This document shows positions 53,470-61,369 of a stretch of 64,000 nt of DNA, in pieces. A program made the translations under genes and the position numbers. Numbering within the stretch: the stretch's first letter is position 1; every line of letters starts with the position of its first letter. Below the pieces are notes generated by a model. The model was given only the letters and a program-made list of their open reading frames with translations, was not told the origin of the DNA and searched no databases. Origin of the DNA: an uncultured Clostridium sp. (GTDB lineage: Bacteria > Bacillota > Clostridia > TANB77 > CAG-508); the NCBI GenBank assembly GCA_902462295.1, contig CABQAZ010000008.1, positions 4,942 to 68,941 on the forward strand. The letters run 5' to 3'.

Positions 53470-53661
53470 TTATAGCCCTAAAAATCTCCAAAATTTTTCA
53501 TCTGATTCACTTATATCAAATCCAGCACACTCATAATATTGTTCTATTGCTTCTATTTTATCTTCAATAGAAGCAAAATCTTCTCCCAAATTTTCTCCTA
53601 ATGTTATATCTTCAAAGACTTCATTTATTCTTTTAATTTGTTCATTTGTTAAATCTTTCAT
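53470..53661 (-). CDS. Small acidic protein, island family member A, 63 aa
   Basis: The function is unknown. The sequence has two parts: an N-terminal helix (LTNEQIKRINEVFEDI) and a segment IEDKIEAIEQYYECAGFDI. The pattern, hydrophobic-acidic 'xxEExxIxNxxF' followed by 'DKIxxIxxxYxxxGF', is shared with two other small island proteins (53693-54031 and 56098-56355). I chose the ATG with AAAGGTGG upstream. It is the last gene of a three-gene operon, and its 5' leader overlaps the end of the next gene. Confidence 0.65.
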   Translation of the reverse strand: MKDLTNEQIKRINEVFEDITLGENLGEDFASIEDKIEAIEQYYECAGFDISESDEKFWRFLGL

Positions 53662-53692
53662 ATTAAAACCACCTTTATATTTATTTTTAGAA

Positions 53693-54031
53693 TTAAGCAC
53701 AATATCTATTAAATCTACTAATTTTCTTTTTTCTCCAATTTGAATTATAATGATTAAAAATTAAAACATTTCTATTTTTTATTAATTCGTGTATATTTTC
53801 AAAAGCAAAATCATATTTATTATATAAGGCTATAATAAGTTTAATTTTATCTTCTAACTTGAAAGCATTGTTAAACATTTCATAAATTATTTCTTGATTA
53901 TCTCCATTTAATGCAAATTCAAGATATAAAGAAGAATCACATTGTAATAATAATTCTTTTCTTTTTTCTATTGAAAATATATTATCAAATAACATATTTA
54001 TTATTTCTATTTCATAATTTGTTAAATCCAT
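53693..54031 (-). CDS. Small protein, island family member B, 112 aa
   Basis: This gene has the same two-part pattern as its neighbour: LTNYEIEIINMLFDNIFS at the N-terminus and LEDKIKLIIALYNKYDFAF in the middle, with an extra C-terminal basic stretch (NSNWRKKKISRFNRYCA). It is soluble and helical. GGAGG precedes the start. It is the second gene of the operon. It could be an immunity, antitoxin or phage-defence accessory protein, but nothing in the sequence decides this. Confidence 0.65.
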   Translation of the reverse strand: MDLTNYEIEIINMLFDNIFSIEKRKELLLQCDSSLYLEFALNGDNQEIIYEMFNNAFKLEDKIKLIIALYNKYDFAFENIHELIKNRNVLIFNHYNSNWRKKKISRFNRYCA

Positions 54032-54040
54032 TTTAGCCTC

Positions 54041-54283
54041 CTATATTCCATAAACTAATTCTTTCATTTCAATATGAATATGTTTATAAAGTTTACCAGT
54101 ATCAATTTCATAAATTTTTCTATCTATAAAAAAGTTACAGTCAGCATTTCCAAACATTAACATTGAATAAGGTTTTACAATTGAATTTATTTCAAAAAAA
54201 TTTAATATATATTTTTTACCATTTACTTCACTTGTTAAAATTCTTTCTTTTAAATTTTTCCAATTTTTTACTATGTTTTCCAT
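54041..54283 (-). CDS. Hypothetical protein, 80 aa (first gene of the small-protein operon)
   Basis: The family is not recognised. The protein starts MENIVKNWKNLKERIL and has a beta-rich middle (NGKKYILNFFEINSIV, NADCNFFID) and a His-containing end (KHIHIEMKELVYGI). It lacks the DKIxxI pattern of its neighbours. I chose the ATG at 54283 with AAAGGTGG upstream; the frame is open further but would cross the promoter. It is transcribed with the two related small genes downstream. Confidence 0.62.
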   Translation of the reverse strand: MENIVKNWKNLKERILTSEVNGKKYILNFFEINSIVKPYSMLMFGNADCNFFIDRKIYEIDTGKLYKHIHIEMKELVYGI

Positions 54284-54776
54284 ACAAAAACCACCTTTCA
54301 AATATTTATTATTTCTCTCTTTTGTTAAACATATTATATCTTTTTTTGAGTCAAAAATCAAATTGAACGCGCCTTGTATCCTTACTCTTGCAATAAATAC
54401 AAACATTTTTTGAATTATTGGTATCACTGGATTACAAGGCACAAAATTTCAAAAAAAGACCTTGCAAAGCATTGATACAAGCGAATTTAAAACTTATAAA
54501 AAATTTTTTTGAGAAATTTTTGCTTAGAGTATCAAGACTTACAGAAGTGAATTATGTAAAGCAACAGGCACTTTCAAGGATTTTTGAGAGTGCTATTTTT
54601 TTGAATTTGATAAATGGGGATGATTCTTTTATAATATGGTCTAGAATGAATTATAAAATTACCACAAAATAGAAAAATAAAACAGGCTAATCATACGTTG
54701 CCTTTAGATATGTTTATTTGCTAATAGAAAAAACAATTGCGCAAATCATTGCAAGAGTAAGAAAAAACGAAATACA
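54284..54776. other. Gene-free region with a recombination-like dyad site
   Basis: No credible gene is seen. A frame at 54418-54672 has no ribosome binding site and no recognisable product. The region holds the operon promoter, a 29-bp dyad site near 54373-54405 (minus strand TGTATTTATTGCAAGAGTAA, continuing GGATACAAG), and a second TTGCAAGAGTAAG near 54749-54761. The AT-rich stretches between show nothing further. Confidence 0.6.
54336..54364 (-). promoter_or_regulatory. Promoter of the small-protein operon
   Basis: On the minus strand TTGATT, a 17-bp spacer starting TTTG and TATAAT lie about 50 bp before the first gene. The same -35, spacer length and -10 occur before the related gene at 56.1-56.4 kb. 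Coordinates are accurate to a few bases. Confidence 0.65.
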
Positions 54777-55301
54777 TTGATTTTATTAGTACATATGATT
54801 CTAGTTTATATGTATCTTTTAGAGGCTCTTTGCATTTTATCTATTATTCCATTTTTTTATAATTTTATTAAAGGCACTAATGAACTATCTTCTTAAAATG
54901 ATATAAAATATAATATTAAAAAATTTGCAAAAAAATATTCAAAAATATTAATTGTTATATTTATAATCATTATGATTATTTTAATTGTTTTACTTGTTTC
55001 TTCAAGAAAATATAACAAACCTTTTTTGAAGTATAAGGGAACACAAGAATATTTAGATACTTACGCCATTGCATTAAAAGTAATAGCAGAAAATATTGGA
55101 AACTTTACTGTAGGCAAAACTCTTTTTGAGGGTCAAAGCTATGAAGAAGCAATGTCAACTATAAAAATATATTATAATAATATTAATGTAACAACAAAAA
55201 AACCTAATGCATATTTAGAGAAATACCAAAAATATAAAATCAGCTTCAAATATAACTTATTCACTTGGAAAATTAACCAAGTATTTATTGAAGATATATA
55301 A
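54777..55301 (+). pseudogene. Membrane protein gene interrupted by a TAA stop
   Basis: A single frame runs from about 54777 through TAA (54894-54896) to 55301. Before the stop it encodes MILVYMYLLEALCILS and IPFFYNFIKGTNELSS, hydrophobic with a linker. After it come NIKKFAKKYSKILIVIFI and a further membrane segment, then a soluble domain (FLKYKGTQEYLDTYA and FTVGKTLFEGQSYEEAM). No ribosome binding site supports an internal restart. It reads as one protein broken by a nonsense change. It could also be two short genes. Confidence 0.45.
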
Positions 55302-55326
55302 AAATATTAAATTAAGGAGTTATCTT

Positions 55327-55971
55327 ATGAAACATAATAAAGAAAATAATTTTAAAAATGTATTGTATGCTACAATAATATTTATACTTTTTGCACTTTG
55401 TTTATTATTCCTATTTTTGTTCTTATTTACTTCAAATACTAGCAAAAATATATTAAACGAATACAATAAAAGTCAAGAAGAATTAGCACAGATAAAAAGT
55501 ACACCATCGAGTGAAAACGATCGAGAGCAAGAACAGGAACAGGAAAAAGAAAAACAACAAGTTGAAAATAACCCTCAAGATAAAGTATATACTGTTGGAG
55601 AAACTTATCAGGACACTATGAAAGTTACTTTTCTAAATTATAATAGTAATTTTAAGAACTTTACAAACTATTATGATTTAAAGTCAACAGAAAAAGTAAT
55701 ACGAGCAGAGTTTGAAATTGAAAATATAAGTGAAGATTATGCACCATATATAAGCACTAGCAGTTTTTCCTGTTTCGCAAATGATTATTCTGCTAGACAA
55801 CTAACAATGACTGAGGCTAATCTTATTTATGACTCACACTTTGAAGAAACTTTATCAAAAGGCAAAAAAGTAAAAGGAGCAGTTTATTTTTCAGTTCCTA
55901 AAACTTCAACAAATATAGAAATTGATTATTACTTAGACCCAAAAACAACGATAAAATTCAAAGCAGAATAA
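55327..55971 (+). CDS. DUF4352-like membrane-anchored protein
   Basis: A membrane helix (about 14-36) is followed by a Gln/Glu-rich linker (EQEQEQEKEKQQ) and a C-terminal immunoglobulin-like domain of about 120 residues (MKVTFLNYNSNF, VIRAEFEIENISEDYAP, KKVKGAVYFSVP) typical of DUF4352 (telomeric-repeat-binding-factor-2-like) proteins. These are extracytoplasmic proteins of unknown role that often occur on mobile elements. I chose the ATG with AAGGAG 7 nt upstream. It ends at a strong terminator. Confidence 0.78.
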   Translation: MKHNKENNFKNVLYATIIFILFALCLLFLFLFLFTSNTSKNILNEYNKSQEELAQIKSTPSSENDREQEQEQEKEKQQVENNPQDKVYTVGETYQDTMKVTFLNYNSNFKNFTNYYDLKSTEKVIRAEFEIENISEDYAPYISTSSFSCFANDYSARQLTMTEANLIYDSHFEETLSKGKKVKGAVYFSVPKTSTNIEIDYYLDPKTTIKFKAE

Positions 55972-55983
55972 TTAAATTTATAT

Positions 55984-56009
55984 GGGGTTCTCGCAATAGA
56001 ACCCCTTTT
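55984..56009 (+). terminator. Terminator after the DUF4352 gene
   Basis: GGGGTTCT (55984-55991) pairs with AGAACCCC (55998-56005), with a 6-nt loop, followed by TTTTA. Confidence 0.88.
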
Positions 56010-56097
56010 ATGCGTAATATCTTTTTTGTGTTCTTCTTTCTCTTTGAGTTCTCCACTCTCTACAAGTATCGTTCTCCTCTTCGAAAATGCCTCTATT

Positions 56098-56355
56098 TTA
56101 AATTATTTCTTCTATTGTATTATAATTATACCCTCTAACCTCATAATTTATTTTAATTCCATCTATTTTATCTTGAAAATCAAAAAACATATCAAATATT
56201 TCATTTATCTTTATTTCATTATTTCTATATTTATTTAAGTCTGCTGTTGTACTAGGAAAAAGTATTTTCAATATTCTTATTTTTGAATCTCTTTCAAATA
56301 AACGATTATACATCATATTTATTATTCTTTTTTCTTCTCTCTTTAATTCTCTCAT
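56098..56355 (-). CDS. Small protein, island family member C, 85 aa
   Basis: This is the third copy of the pattern seen at 53.5-54.0 kb: N-terminal LKREEKRIINMMYNRLF and C-terminal FQDKIDGIKINYEVRGYNY. The central part is longer and Arg/Lys-rich. GAGGTG precedes the ATG. Its promoter and about 100 bp of upstream DNA resemble those of the small-protein operon, so the two loci arose by duplication. The function is unknown. Confidence 0.68.
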   Translation of the reverse strand: MRELKREEKRIINMMYNRLFERDSKIRILKILFPSTTADLNKYRNNEIKINEIFDMFFDFQDKIDGIKINYEVRGYNYNTIEEII

Positions 56356-56379
56356 ATCAACACCTCTTTCTCTTTTGTT

Positions 56380-56411
56380 ATACTTATTATACTATTTTTT
56401 ATACCAAAAAT
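56380..56411 (-). promoter_or_regulatory. Promoter of small protein C
   Basis: On the minus strand TTGATT, 17 bp and TATAAT, nearly the same as the promoter at 54.3 kb. Positions are accurate to a few bases. A 29-bp dyad site lies just upstream (about 56428-56456). Confidence 0.65.
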
Positions 56412-56584
56412 CAAATCATACGGACTCTGTATCTGTTGCGAGAGTAAGAATACAAGCATTTTTGTAGATATTGGTATTACTGCATTTGCTGGTTCAGTAC
56501 ACTCTTTTCAAGTCCTTGATAGAAGCGGGATACAAGAGCAAGAAAAAATTTTTTCAAAAAAAATATAGAAAAGCTTATGCCTTT

Positions 56585-57592
56585 CTACATTTTTATTTTT
56601 CTTCCTTTCATTGTTGGGATTGACTCTTTTCTTGGTTTTAAACTCTCTAATGGATTAAATTCATTATACTGTTGTTTCAAATCATCCCCAAACATTTCAA
56701 CATATTCCCTTACTATTTCCATTGAAGAGTGTCCTAAGAGTTTCTGTAGCCTAAATATATCTCCACCATTTAGTATCCATTTTTTAGCAAATGTATGTCT
56801 AAACAAATGTATTGATGTTTTTCTAACACCTCTTTTTTTATTATACTTTGCTATCGCGTGTTTGCACGCGTCCTCAGTCCATCTATAGCCAGACTGATTA
56901 CAAAATAGGTAGTCATCTCCCTCCCCGCCTCTGTAGGACATATATTCTTTTAATATTGCGTGTAAACTCCTACTAATTGGAATTACTTGTTCTTTTTTAT
57001 TTTTAGTTTTTTCAAGAATTATTGTATCTGTATTTAAATTTACATCTTTATTTTTTATATTACATATTGTAGAAACTCTATTTCCTGTTGCTAATAAATA
57101 GTTTATAAGCACCCAGTTTCTATACTCTGAGAAACTTGCATTTTTTGCTTTTATATTTGGTTTTTTTAATAATTTTTCCAGTTCCTCATCTGTATATGTT
57201 GGTTTTACTTTTTTTGTTGCTTTTACTAATTCTATAGGCATTTTATCCATATAGTTCAAGTCCATAAAGAAATAGAAAGTAGCACGTATTCCTCTTAAAT
57301 ATGTATTTACTGATGTTTCTTTATAATTATTCAATAAATATCTATTTATTTCCCCTATATCTTGTGGTTGAATAGTATTTGTTTGTGTTTCTTCTGTGAA
57401 AAGTTTTTCGCCCTCTGCATCTTCAACTTTTAAAAGAATTTTATAACAATTTTTATAATATTCGATAGTTTGCTTTGATAAGTTCCTAGCCTCACAGTCT
57501 TGTAAAAATTCATCAAACCCATCTTGCAATGTTCTACTCTTTTCCCAAGCATACAATAATGATTCTGTTTTTTGTTTCATACTTATTTTCAT
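56585..57592 (-). CDS. int: Tyrosine recombinase (island integrase)
   Basis: This enzyme catalyses integration and excision at the tRNA-Lys att sites. An N-terminal SAM-like core-binding domain (about 20-125) precedes the catalytic domain. The active-site residues are visible: Arg in TGNRVSTICN, HLFRHTFAKKW (His-x-x-Arg), LLGHSS (His) and the catalytic Tyr in IVREYVEMF. The length of 335 residues is normal. GAGGAG precedes the ATG. It reads toward the island interior from the tRNA side, the usual orientation. Confidence 0.95.
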   Translation of the reverse strand: MKISMKQKTESLLYAWEKSRTLQDGFDEFLQDCEARNLSKQTIEYYKNCYKILLKVEDAEGEKLFTEETQTNTIQPQDIGEINRYLLNNYKETSVNTYLRGIRATFYFFMDLNYMDKMPIELVKATKKVKPTYTDEELEKLLKKPNIKAKNASFSEYRNWVLINYLLATGNRVSTICNIKNKDVNLNTDTIILEKTKNKKEQVIPISRSLHAILKEYMSYRGGEGDDYLFCNQSGYRWTEDACKHAIAKYNKKRGVRKTSIHLFRHTFAKKWILNGGDIFRLQKLLGHSSMEIVREYVEMFGDDLKQQYNEFNPLESLKPRKESIPTMKGRKIKM

Positions 57593-57643
57593 ATTCTTCT
57601 CCTCTCAGTCAAGAGGATTATAGCATATAATTGACTAAAAATA

Positions 57644-57694
57644 AATACCCCTTGACTCTTAAAATTCCTTTTAAAGGTCAAAGGGTATTTTTTT
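57644..57694 (+). terminator. Hairpin with T-run between integrase and tRNA-Lys; carries CCCTTGAC/GTCAAAGGG arms
   Basis: AAATACCCCTTGAC (57644-57657) and GTCAAAGGGTATTT (57677-57690) form a 14-bp stem with one mismatch, followed by TTTTTT on the plus strand. The same motif lies near the distal att site, so it may also be an integrase arm site. Confidence 0.65.
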
Positions 57695-57729
57695 TACCTG
57701 TTTTCCTGCAATTCCTTACAGGAGTAATT

Positions 57730-57805
57730 TGGTGAGCTATCCGCGACTCGAACGCGGGACAACTTGATTAAAAGTCAAGTGCTCTACCACCTGAGCTAAT
57801 AGCCC
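57730..57805 (-). tRNA. trnK: tRNA-Lys (anticodon TTT), intact copy and integration site
   Basis: The minus strand folds fully: acceptor GGGCTAT with ATAGCTC, D-arm GCTCAGGTGGTAGAGC, anticodon loop CTTTTAA (TTT), T-arm CCGCGTTCGAGTCGCGG and CCA. Its 3' half is the proximal att repeat of the island. Confidence 0.97.
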
Positions 57806-57901
57806 GTATGCAATGTACTGCACAACGCTTTTATATATTACACTATTTTTTGGCAGTTGTCAATACATTTTTGAAAATTTTTTAAAATTTTTTTTATTTT
57901 T

Positions 57902-58087
57902 TTATGCATTTAGCTTTTCTATGACTTCTTCTACATCTATTCCGTGCACTTCACAAGCTTCTTCTAATGTTTCCATTTGAGATGCAGGACATCCTATACA
58001 ATGCATTCCACATTCAATTAAAATATCTGCTTTTTCTGGAGCTACTTGTAATATTTCTCCAATCTTTGTATCTTTATTAAATTTCAT
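57902..58087 (-). CDS. DUF1858 domain protein, 61 aa
   Basis: This short domain is found alone and fused to hybrid-cluster or ScdA-like proteins and has a CxxC-type motif. Here MHCIGCPASQMETLEEACE contains CIGC (near residues 31-34), preceded by ILIECGMH. It may bind iron or a redox cluster; its role is not established. AAGGATGGGTG precedes the ATG. It is a single gene between the tRNA-Lys and the second T4SS locus. Confidence 0.85.
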   Translation of the reverse strand: MKFNKDTKIGEILQVAPEKADILIECGMHCIGCPASQMETLEEACEVHGIDVEEVIEKLNA

Positions 58088-58243
58088 TTAACACCCATCC
58101 TTATATATTATTTAGATTTTTAAATGGATTTATCTATAAACCTTATTTCATAAATATTTTATCACAAATTTTAAAAAAAGTATAGACAAATTTTAAAATT
58201 TGTTGTATTATGTTTATCGAAAAGGCGGTGATAATACAAAAAT

Positions 58244-58402
58244 ATGACTTTAAGCACCTTAATTAATATTTTTTTTATCATTTATATTATTAGTTTTTTA
58301 ATTACTTTATATTCAATTTATACTTTTTTTGATATAAAATTATTTCATAATTTACAAGGTTCAAAATTAAAAATCAAACAAAAAAATAAAAATCAGGAGT
58401 AA
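58244..58402 (+). CDS. Small membrane protein, 52 aa, upstream of the VirD4-like gene
   Basis: The frame MTLSTLINIFFIIYIISF encodes one hydrophobic helix (about 5-27) and a basic tail ending KNKNQE. It lies directly before the VirD4-like gene, and its last codons contain the AGGAG used by that gene. The ribosome binding site upstream (GGCGGTG) is 13 nt away, so expression is uncertain. It could be a small T4SS subunit or a leader peptide. Confidence 0.45.
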   Translation: MTLSTLINIFFIIYIISFLITLYSIYTFFDIKLFHNLQGSKLKIKQKNKNQE

Positions 58403-58406
58403 AAAA

Positions 58407-60116
58407 ATTAAGAAATTTACTTTTATAATTATTTTTTTAACACTTATTCTTATATGTTCATACCAGTTATTTTTACCTTTATATAAAGCCGATGAACTTA
58501 TTATCTCATTTGGTTTACATCCATCAGATATTTGTTATGATAATCCTTTACTTTGGAAATACTTAAAAATTAGTTTTATATTCTTTTATATATTTTCAAA
58601 ACTTATTATAATAAATTCTTTAATAGTTCGATTTCAAATATTTAAAAATGAAACTAACAATATTTATCTTTCCTCATCAAAATCACGTACAATTCCAATT
58701 AGTAATTCCCAAAATAATAATTTTTTACAATTATTAATCGGTTTAGATATCTCAACAAATACTAACATATATTTGCCTGAATCCGGATTATATCAGAATT
58801 TTTTAATAACAGGAACTATTGGTACAGGAAAAACAAGTTCTGCCATGTATCCTTTTACAGAACAATTAATGAAATTCAATTCTTTAAATCCAAATAAAAA
58901 ATTAGGAATTTTAATATTAGATGTAAAAGGAAATTACTTCAAACAAGTAAAACAATTTGCAACAAAATATAATTTAGAAAAAGATATAATAGAAATAGGT
59001 CTAAATTCAAAAGCACGCTATAATCCTTTGCATAAACCAAATTTAAATCCTATTGTATTAGCAAATAGATTAAAAACTATTTTATTATTATTTTCAGAAA
59101 ACAATTCTGAATCATTTTGGCTTGATAAAGCAGAACAAGTTTTAGCAGAATGTATAAAACTTTGTAGATTATATAACAATGGTTATGTAACATTTATAGA
59201 ATTGCACAAATTAATTACTGAACCTAATTACTATAAATCAAAAATTAAAATCTTAAAAAACTTATTTTATGAATCAAAATTTTCTTATAAAGAAATTTAT
59301 GAATTAAACACAGCCTTAGAATTTTTTGAAAAAGAATTTAATTCTCTAGATTCCAGAACCTTAGCAATTTTAAAATCAGAAATATCTCGAATAACTAATA
59401 TTTTTATTTCAGATTACACTGTATCAAAAATATTTTGTCCTCCAAAAAAGGATTTAAATTTTAAAGGTTTCACTTCAATGCTTAATAAAGGAAAAATCGT
59501 AGTTTTAAATATGAATATTGCAGAATACAGAAATCTTTCTAAAATTATTGCAACATATTTAAAATTAGATTTCCAATCAGAAGTAATGTATAACTTATCA
59601 CATTCTAGAGTTAGACCCTCTGCTTTTATTTGTGATGAATATGCAGAATATATTACCAAAACAGATGCAGATTTTTTCTCTCTTAGCCGTGAAGCGAAAT
59701 GTATTAATATTGTTTCAACCCAAAGTTATTCTTCATTAAAAAATACATTAAAAGATGAAACAGCAGTAAAAGTTATCATTCAAAACTTAATAAATAAAAT
59801 CTGGTTTAGAACTGACGATATTTTTACAATAGAAGAAACTCAAAAACAATTAGGAAAAGAAGAAAAATTGCATACCTCAAAGAGTATTTCTGAAAATGCT
59901 AAAGAAACGAAATATAGTTATATTACAAATTCTTTAAATTCACAAAATTCAAGTATTTCTGAAAGTGTAAATACGTACACTCAAAAAGATTTTATTTATG
60001 ACACAAATTTTTTTACACAAAATCTGGAAACCTTTTCATCTCTCGCATTCTTATCTGATGGCACACACATTTTAAAACCCACAAAATTGAAAATGTTTCC
60101 ATATTTCAAAAAATAA
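58407..60116 (+). CDS. virD4: VirD4/TraG-like coupling ATPase (ATT start proposed)
   Basis: Coupling proteins bring substrates to the secretion channel. Walker A is GTIGTGKTSS (near residue 136 of the extended form) and Walker B is FICDEYAEY (near 410). The frame continues 122 codons upstream of the first TTG (58773), through two membrane helices (FTFIIIFLTLILIC and ISFIFFYIFSKLIII), as VirD4 proteins need. No ATG/GTG/TTG exists at that 5' end; the best start is ATT at 58407, with AGGAG 7 nt upstream and MKKFTFIII as product. The C-terminal part (370-end) lacks an all-alpha domain of standard length. Confidence 0.8.
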   Translation: MKKFTFIIIFLTLILICSYQLFLPLYKADELIISFGLHPSDICYDNPLLWKYLKISFIFFYIFSKLIIINSLIVRFQIFKNETNNIYLSSSKSRTIPISNSQNNNFLQLLIGLDISTNTNIYLPESGLYQNFLITGTIGTGKTSSAMYPFTEQLMKFNSLNPNKKLGILILDVKGNYFKQVKQFATKYNLEKDIIEIGLNSKARYNPLHKPNLNPIVLANRLKTILLLFSENNSESFWLDKAEQVLAECIKLCRLYNNGYVTFIELHKLITEPNYYKSKIKILKNLFYESKFSYKEIYELNTALEFFEKEFNSLDSRTLAILKSEISRITNIFISDYTVSKIFCPPKKDLNFKGFTSMLNKGKIVVLNMNIAEYRNLSKIIATYLKLDFQSEVMYNLSHSRVRPSAFICDEYAEYITKTDADFFSLSREAKCINIVSTQSYSSLKNTLKDETAVKVIIQNLINKIWFRTDDIFTIEETQKQLGKEEKLHTSKSISENAKETKYSYITNSLNSQNSSISESVNTYTQKDFIYDTNFFTQNLETFSSLAFLSDGTHILKPTKLKMFPYFKK

Positions 60117-60165
60117 GGATATAGGTTTCCTTTAAAACCTAAATATTTTTATAAGGATGGTTAAC

Positions 60166-60483
60166 ATGAAAAAATTATTATTTACTGTAGCATTATCTAC
60201 ATATATTATATTTATTTTATCTATAACAGTATTTGGAGCTACACCAAAATTAGTAAACAAACTAAACAGTGCATTTGAAGACATTGAGGGATGGATAATA
60301 AAAATATCCACTCCTGCTGCAGCAGTTGCTGTTTGCACTGGTGCTCTTATGCGTAAATTCAGCTTTGGTGATGAAGAAAAAATTAGAACAGGAAAGAAAT
60401 TGATTACAGGCTCATTATTTTCTTATGCCTTTATTCTGGCTATTGATTTAATATTATCTGCAATTCAATCATTAATTGGCTAG
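60166..60483 (+). CDS. VirB2-like small pilin/Maff2-type protein, second locus
   Basis: A signal-like N-terminus (about 5-24) and two hydrophobic helices (about 50-66 and 80-103) flank the loop MRKFSFGDEEKIRTGKK. This layout is that of Maff2/TrbC-like proteins, which follow the coupling-protein gene in Tn1549-type transfer operons. I chose the ATG at 60166, with AAGGATGG upstream, over one at 60157. It lies between virD4 and virB6 genes. Confidence 0.78.
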   Translation: MKKLLFTVALSTYIIFILSITVFGATPKLVNKLNSAFEDIEGWIIKISTPAAAVAVCTGALMRKFSFGDEEKIRTGKKLITGSLFSYAFILAIDLILSAIQSLIG

Positions 60484-60491
60484 GTGATAAA

Positions 60492-61352
60492 ATGGAAAAT
60501 AATTCAAATATTACTACTAATATTATTGAAGCAATAAATACTATTTTAGGCAATTTATTTTCTTCAATAGATAATAATCTTTTTAATATTCTTGATGATG
60601 TTACATTTATAAGTTCTGATATTATCAATGATTCTTATTTTGAAAAAATATTAGGAACCTCAACATCTAATGGTATTTTACTAATATCAAATTCTTTACT
60701 TTTTGGTTTTTTATTATATTATTCAATCAAATATTTATTTGCACATTTTACTTATCAAAAAATAGAAAAACCAATACAATTTATTTTTAAAATAATTATT
60801 TTTGGTATTTGTATTAATTTTTCATATTTTTTTATTGAAGAAATCTTAAATTTCATTTCTAATATCTCTCTTGCAATAAGAGGAATTGGAGAAGATTTAT
60901 TTAATAAAAATATATGTTTTTCAGAATTAATTTTAGAAATAAATAATGGTATTTCTATAGATTCCTCTATTGATGTTTTTTCTTTAGATGGAATTATAAA
61001 AACATCTCTTACAATGTCTTTATTAAATTTAGTTTTTACATATTCATTTAGATATATAATGATTAAAATATTTATTTTAATCACTCCTTTTGCAATCTTA
61101 TCATTAATATTAGAAAATACTTCTTGGTTTTTTAAAGCTTGGAGTCGTAATTTATTTTCTTTATTATTTATTCAAGTTATTGTTTCTATAGTTTTATTAA
61201 TACTATTTTCTATGGATTATTCTTCTAATAACTTAATGACCAAATTTATCTATATTGGTGCAATTTATGCATTAATAAAATCAAATACATTTGTCCGTGA
61301 TTTTATTGGTGGTGTTTCTACAACCTTTACAAGTGGAAATTTATTTAAATAA
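60492..61352 (+). CDS. VirB6/TrbL-like membrane protein, second locus
   Basis: This 286-residue protein has about six hydrophobic helices (about 55-75, 100-122, 165-185, 190-215, 225-245 and 250-265) and a short tail ending in TTFTSGNLF. It corresponds to the channel protein after the Maff2-like gene in Tn1549-type operons. It is far shorter than the 990-residue VirB6 in the first locus and lacks its tail. Its start is 8 bp after the upstream stop. It is followed at 17 bp by the PrgI-like gene. Confidence 0.78.
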   Translation: MENNSNITTNIIEAINTILGNLFSSIDNNLFNILDDVTFISSDIINDSYFEKILGTSTSNGILLISNSLLFGFLLYYSIKYLFAHFTYQKIEKPIQFIFKIIIFGICINFSYFFIEEILNFISNISLAIRGIGEDLFNKNICFSELILEINNGISIDSSIDVFSLDGIIKTSLTMSLLNLVFTYSFRYIMIKIFILITPFAILSLILENTSWFFKAWSRNLFSLLFIQVIVSIVLLILFSMDYSSNNLMTKFIYIGAIYALIKSNTFVRDFIGGVSTTFTSGNLFK

Positions 61353-61369
61353 TAATGAAAGGAGCTTTA

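Larger units (their letters stand above)
50064..57776. mobile_element. Integrative element of about 7.7 kb in tRNA-Lys
   Basis: The element is bounded by 49-bp direct repeats of the tRNA-Lys 3' half (50064-50112 and 57728-57776). The tyrosine integrase gene lies next to the intact tRNA with its start facing it, the usual layout of tRNA-targeting islands. The cargo has small regulators, a serine recombinase, membrane proteins and related small proteins. No replication, conjugation or phage structural gene is seen, so it is a satellite-like or mobilisable island rather than a full ICE or prophage. The short length, decayed genes and lack of a relaxase suggest dependence on a helper. Confidence 0.88.

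Noticed and set aside
54418..54672. Plus-strand 84-residue frame in the island
   Set aside because: It has no ribosome binding site and crosses the dyad site region; the product shows no motif.
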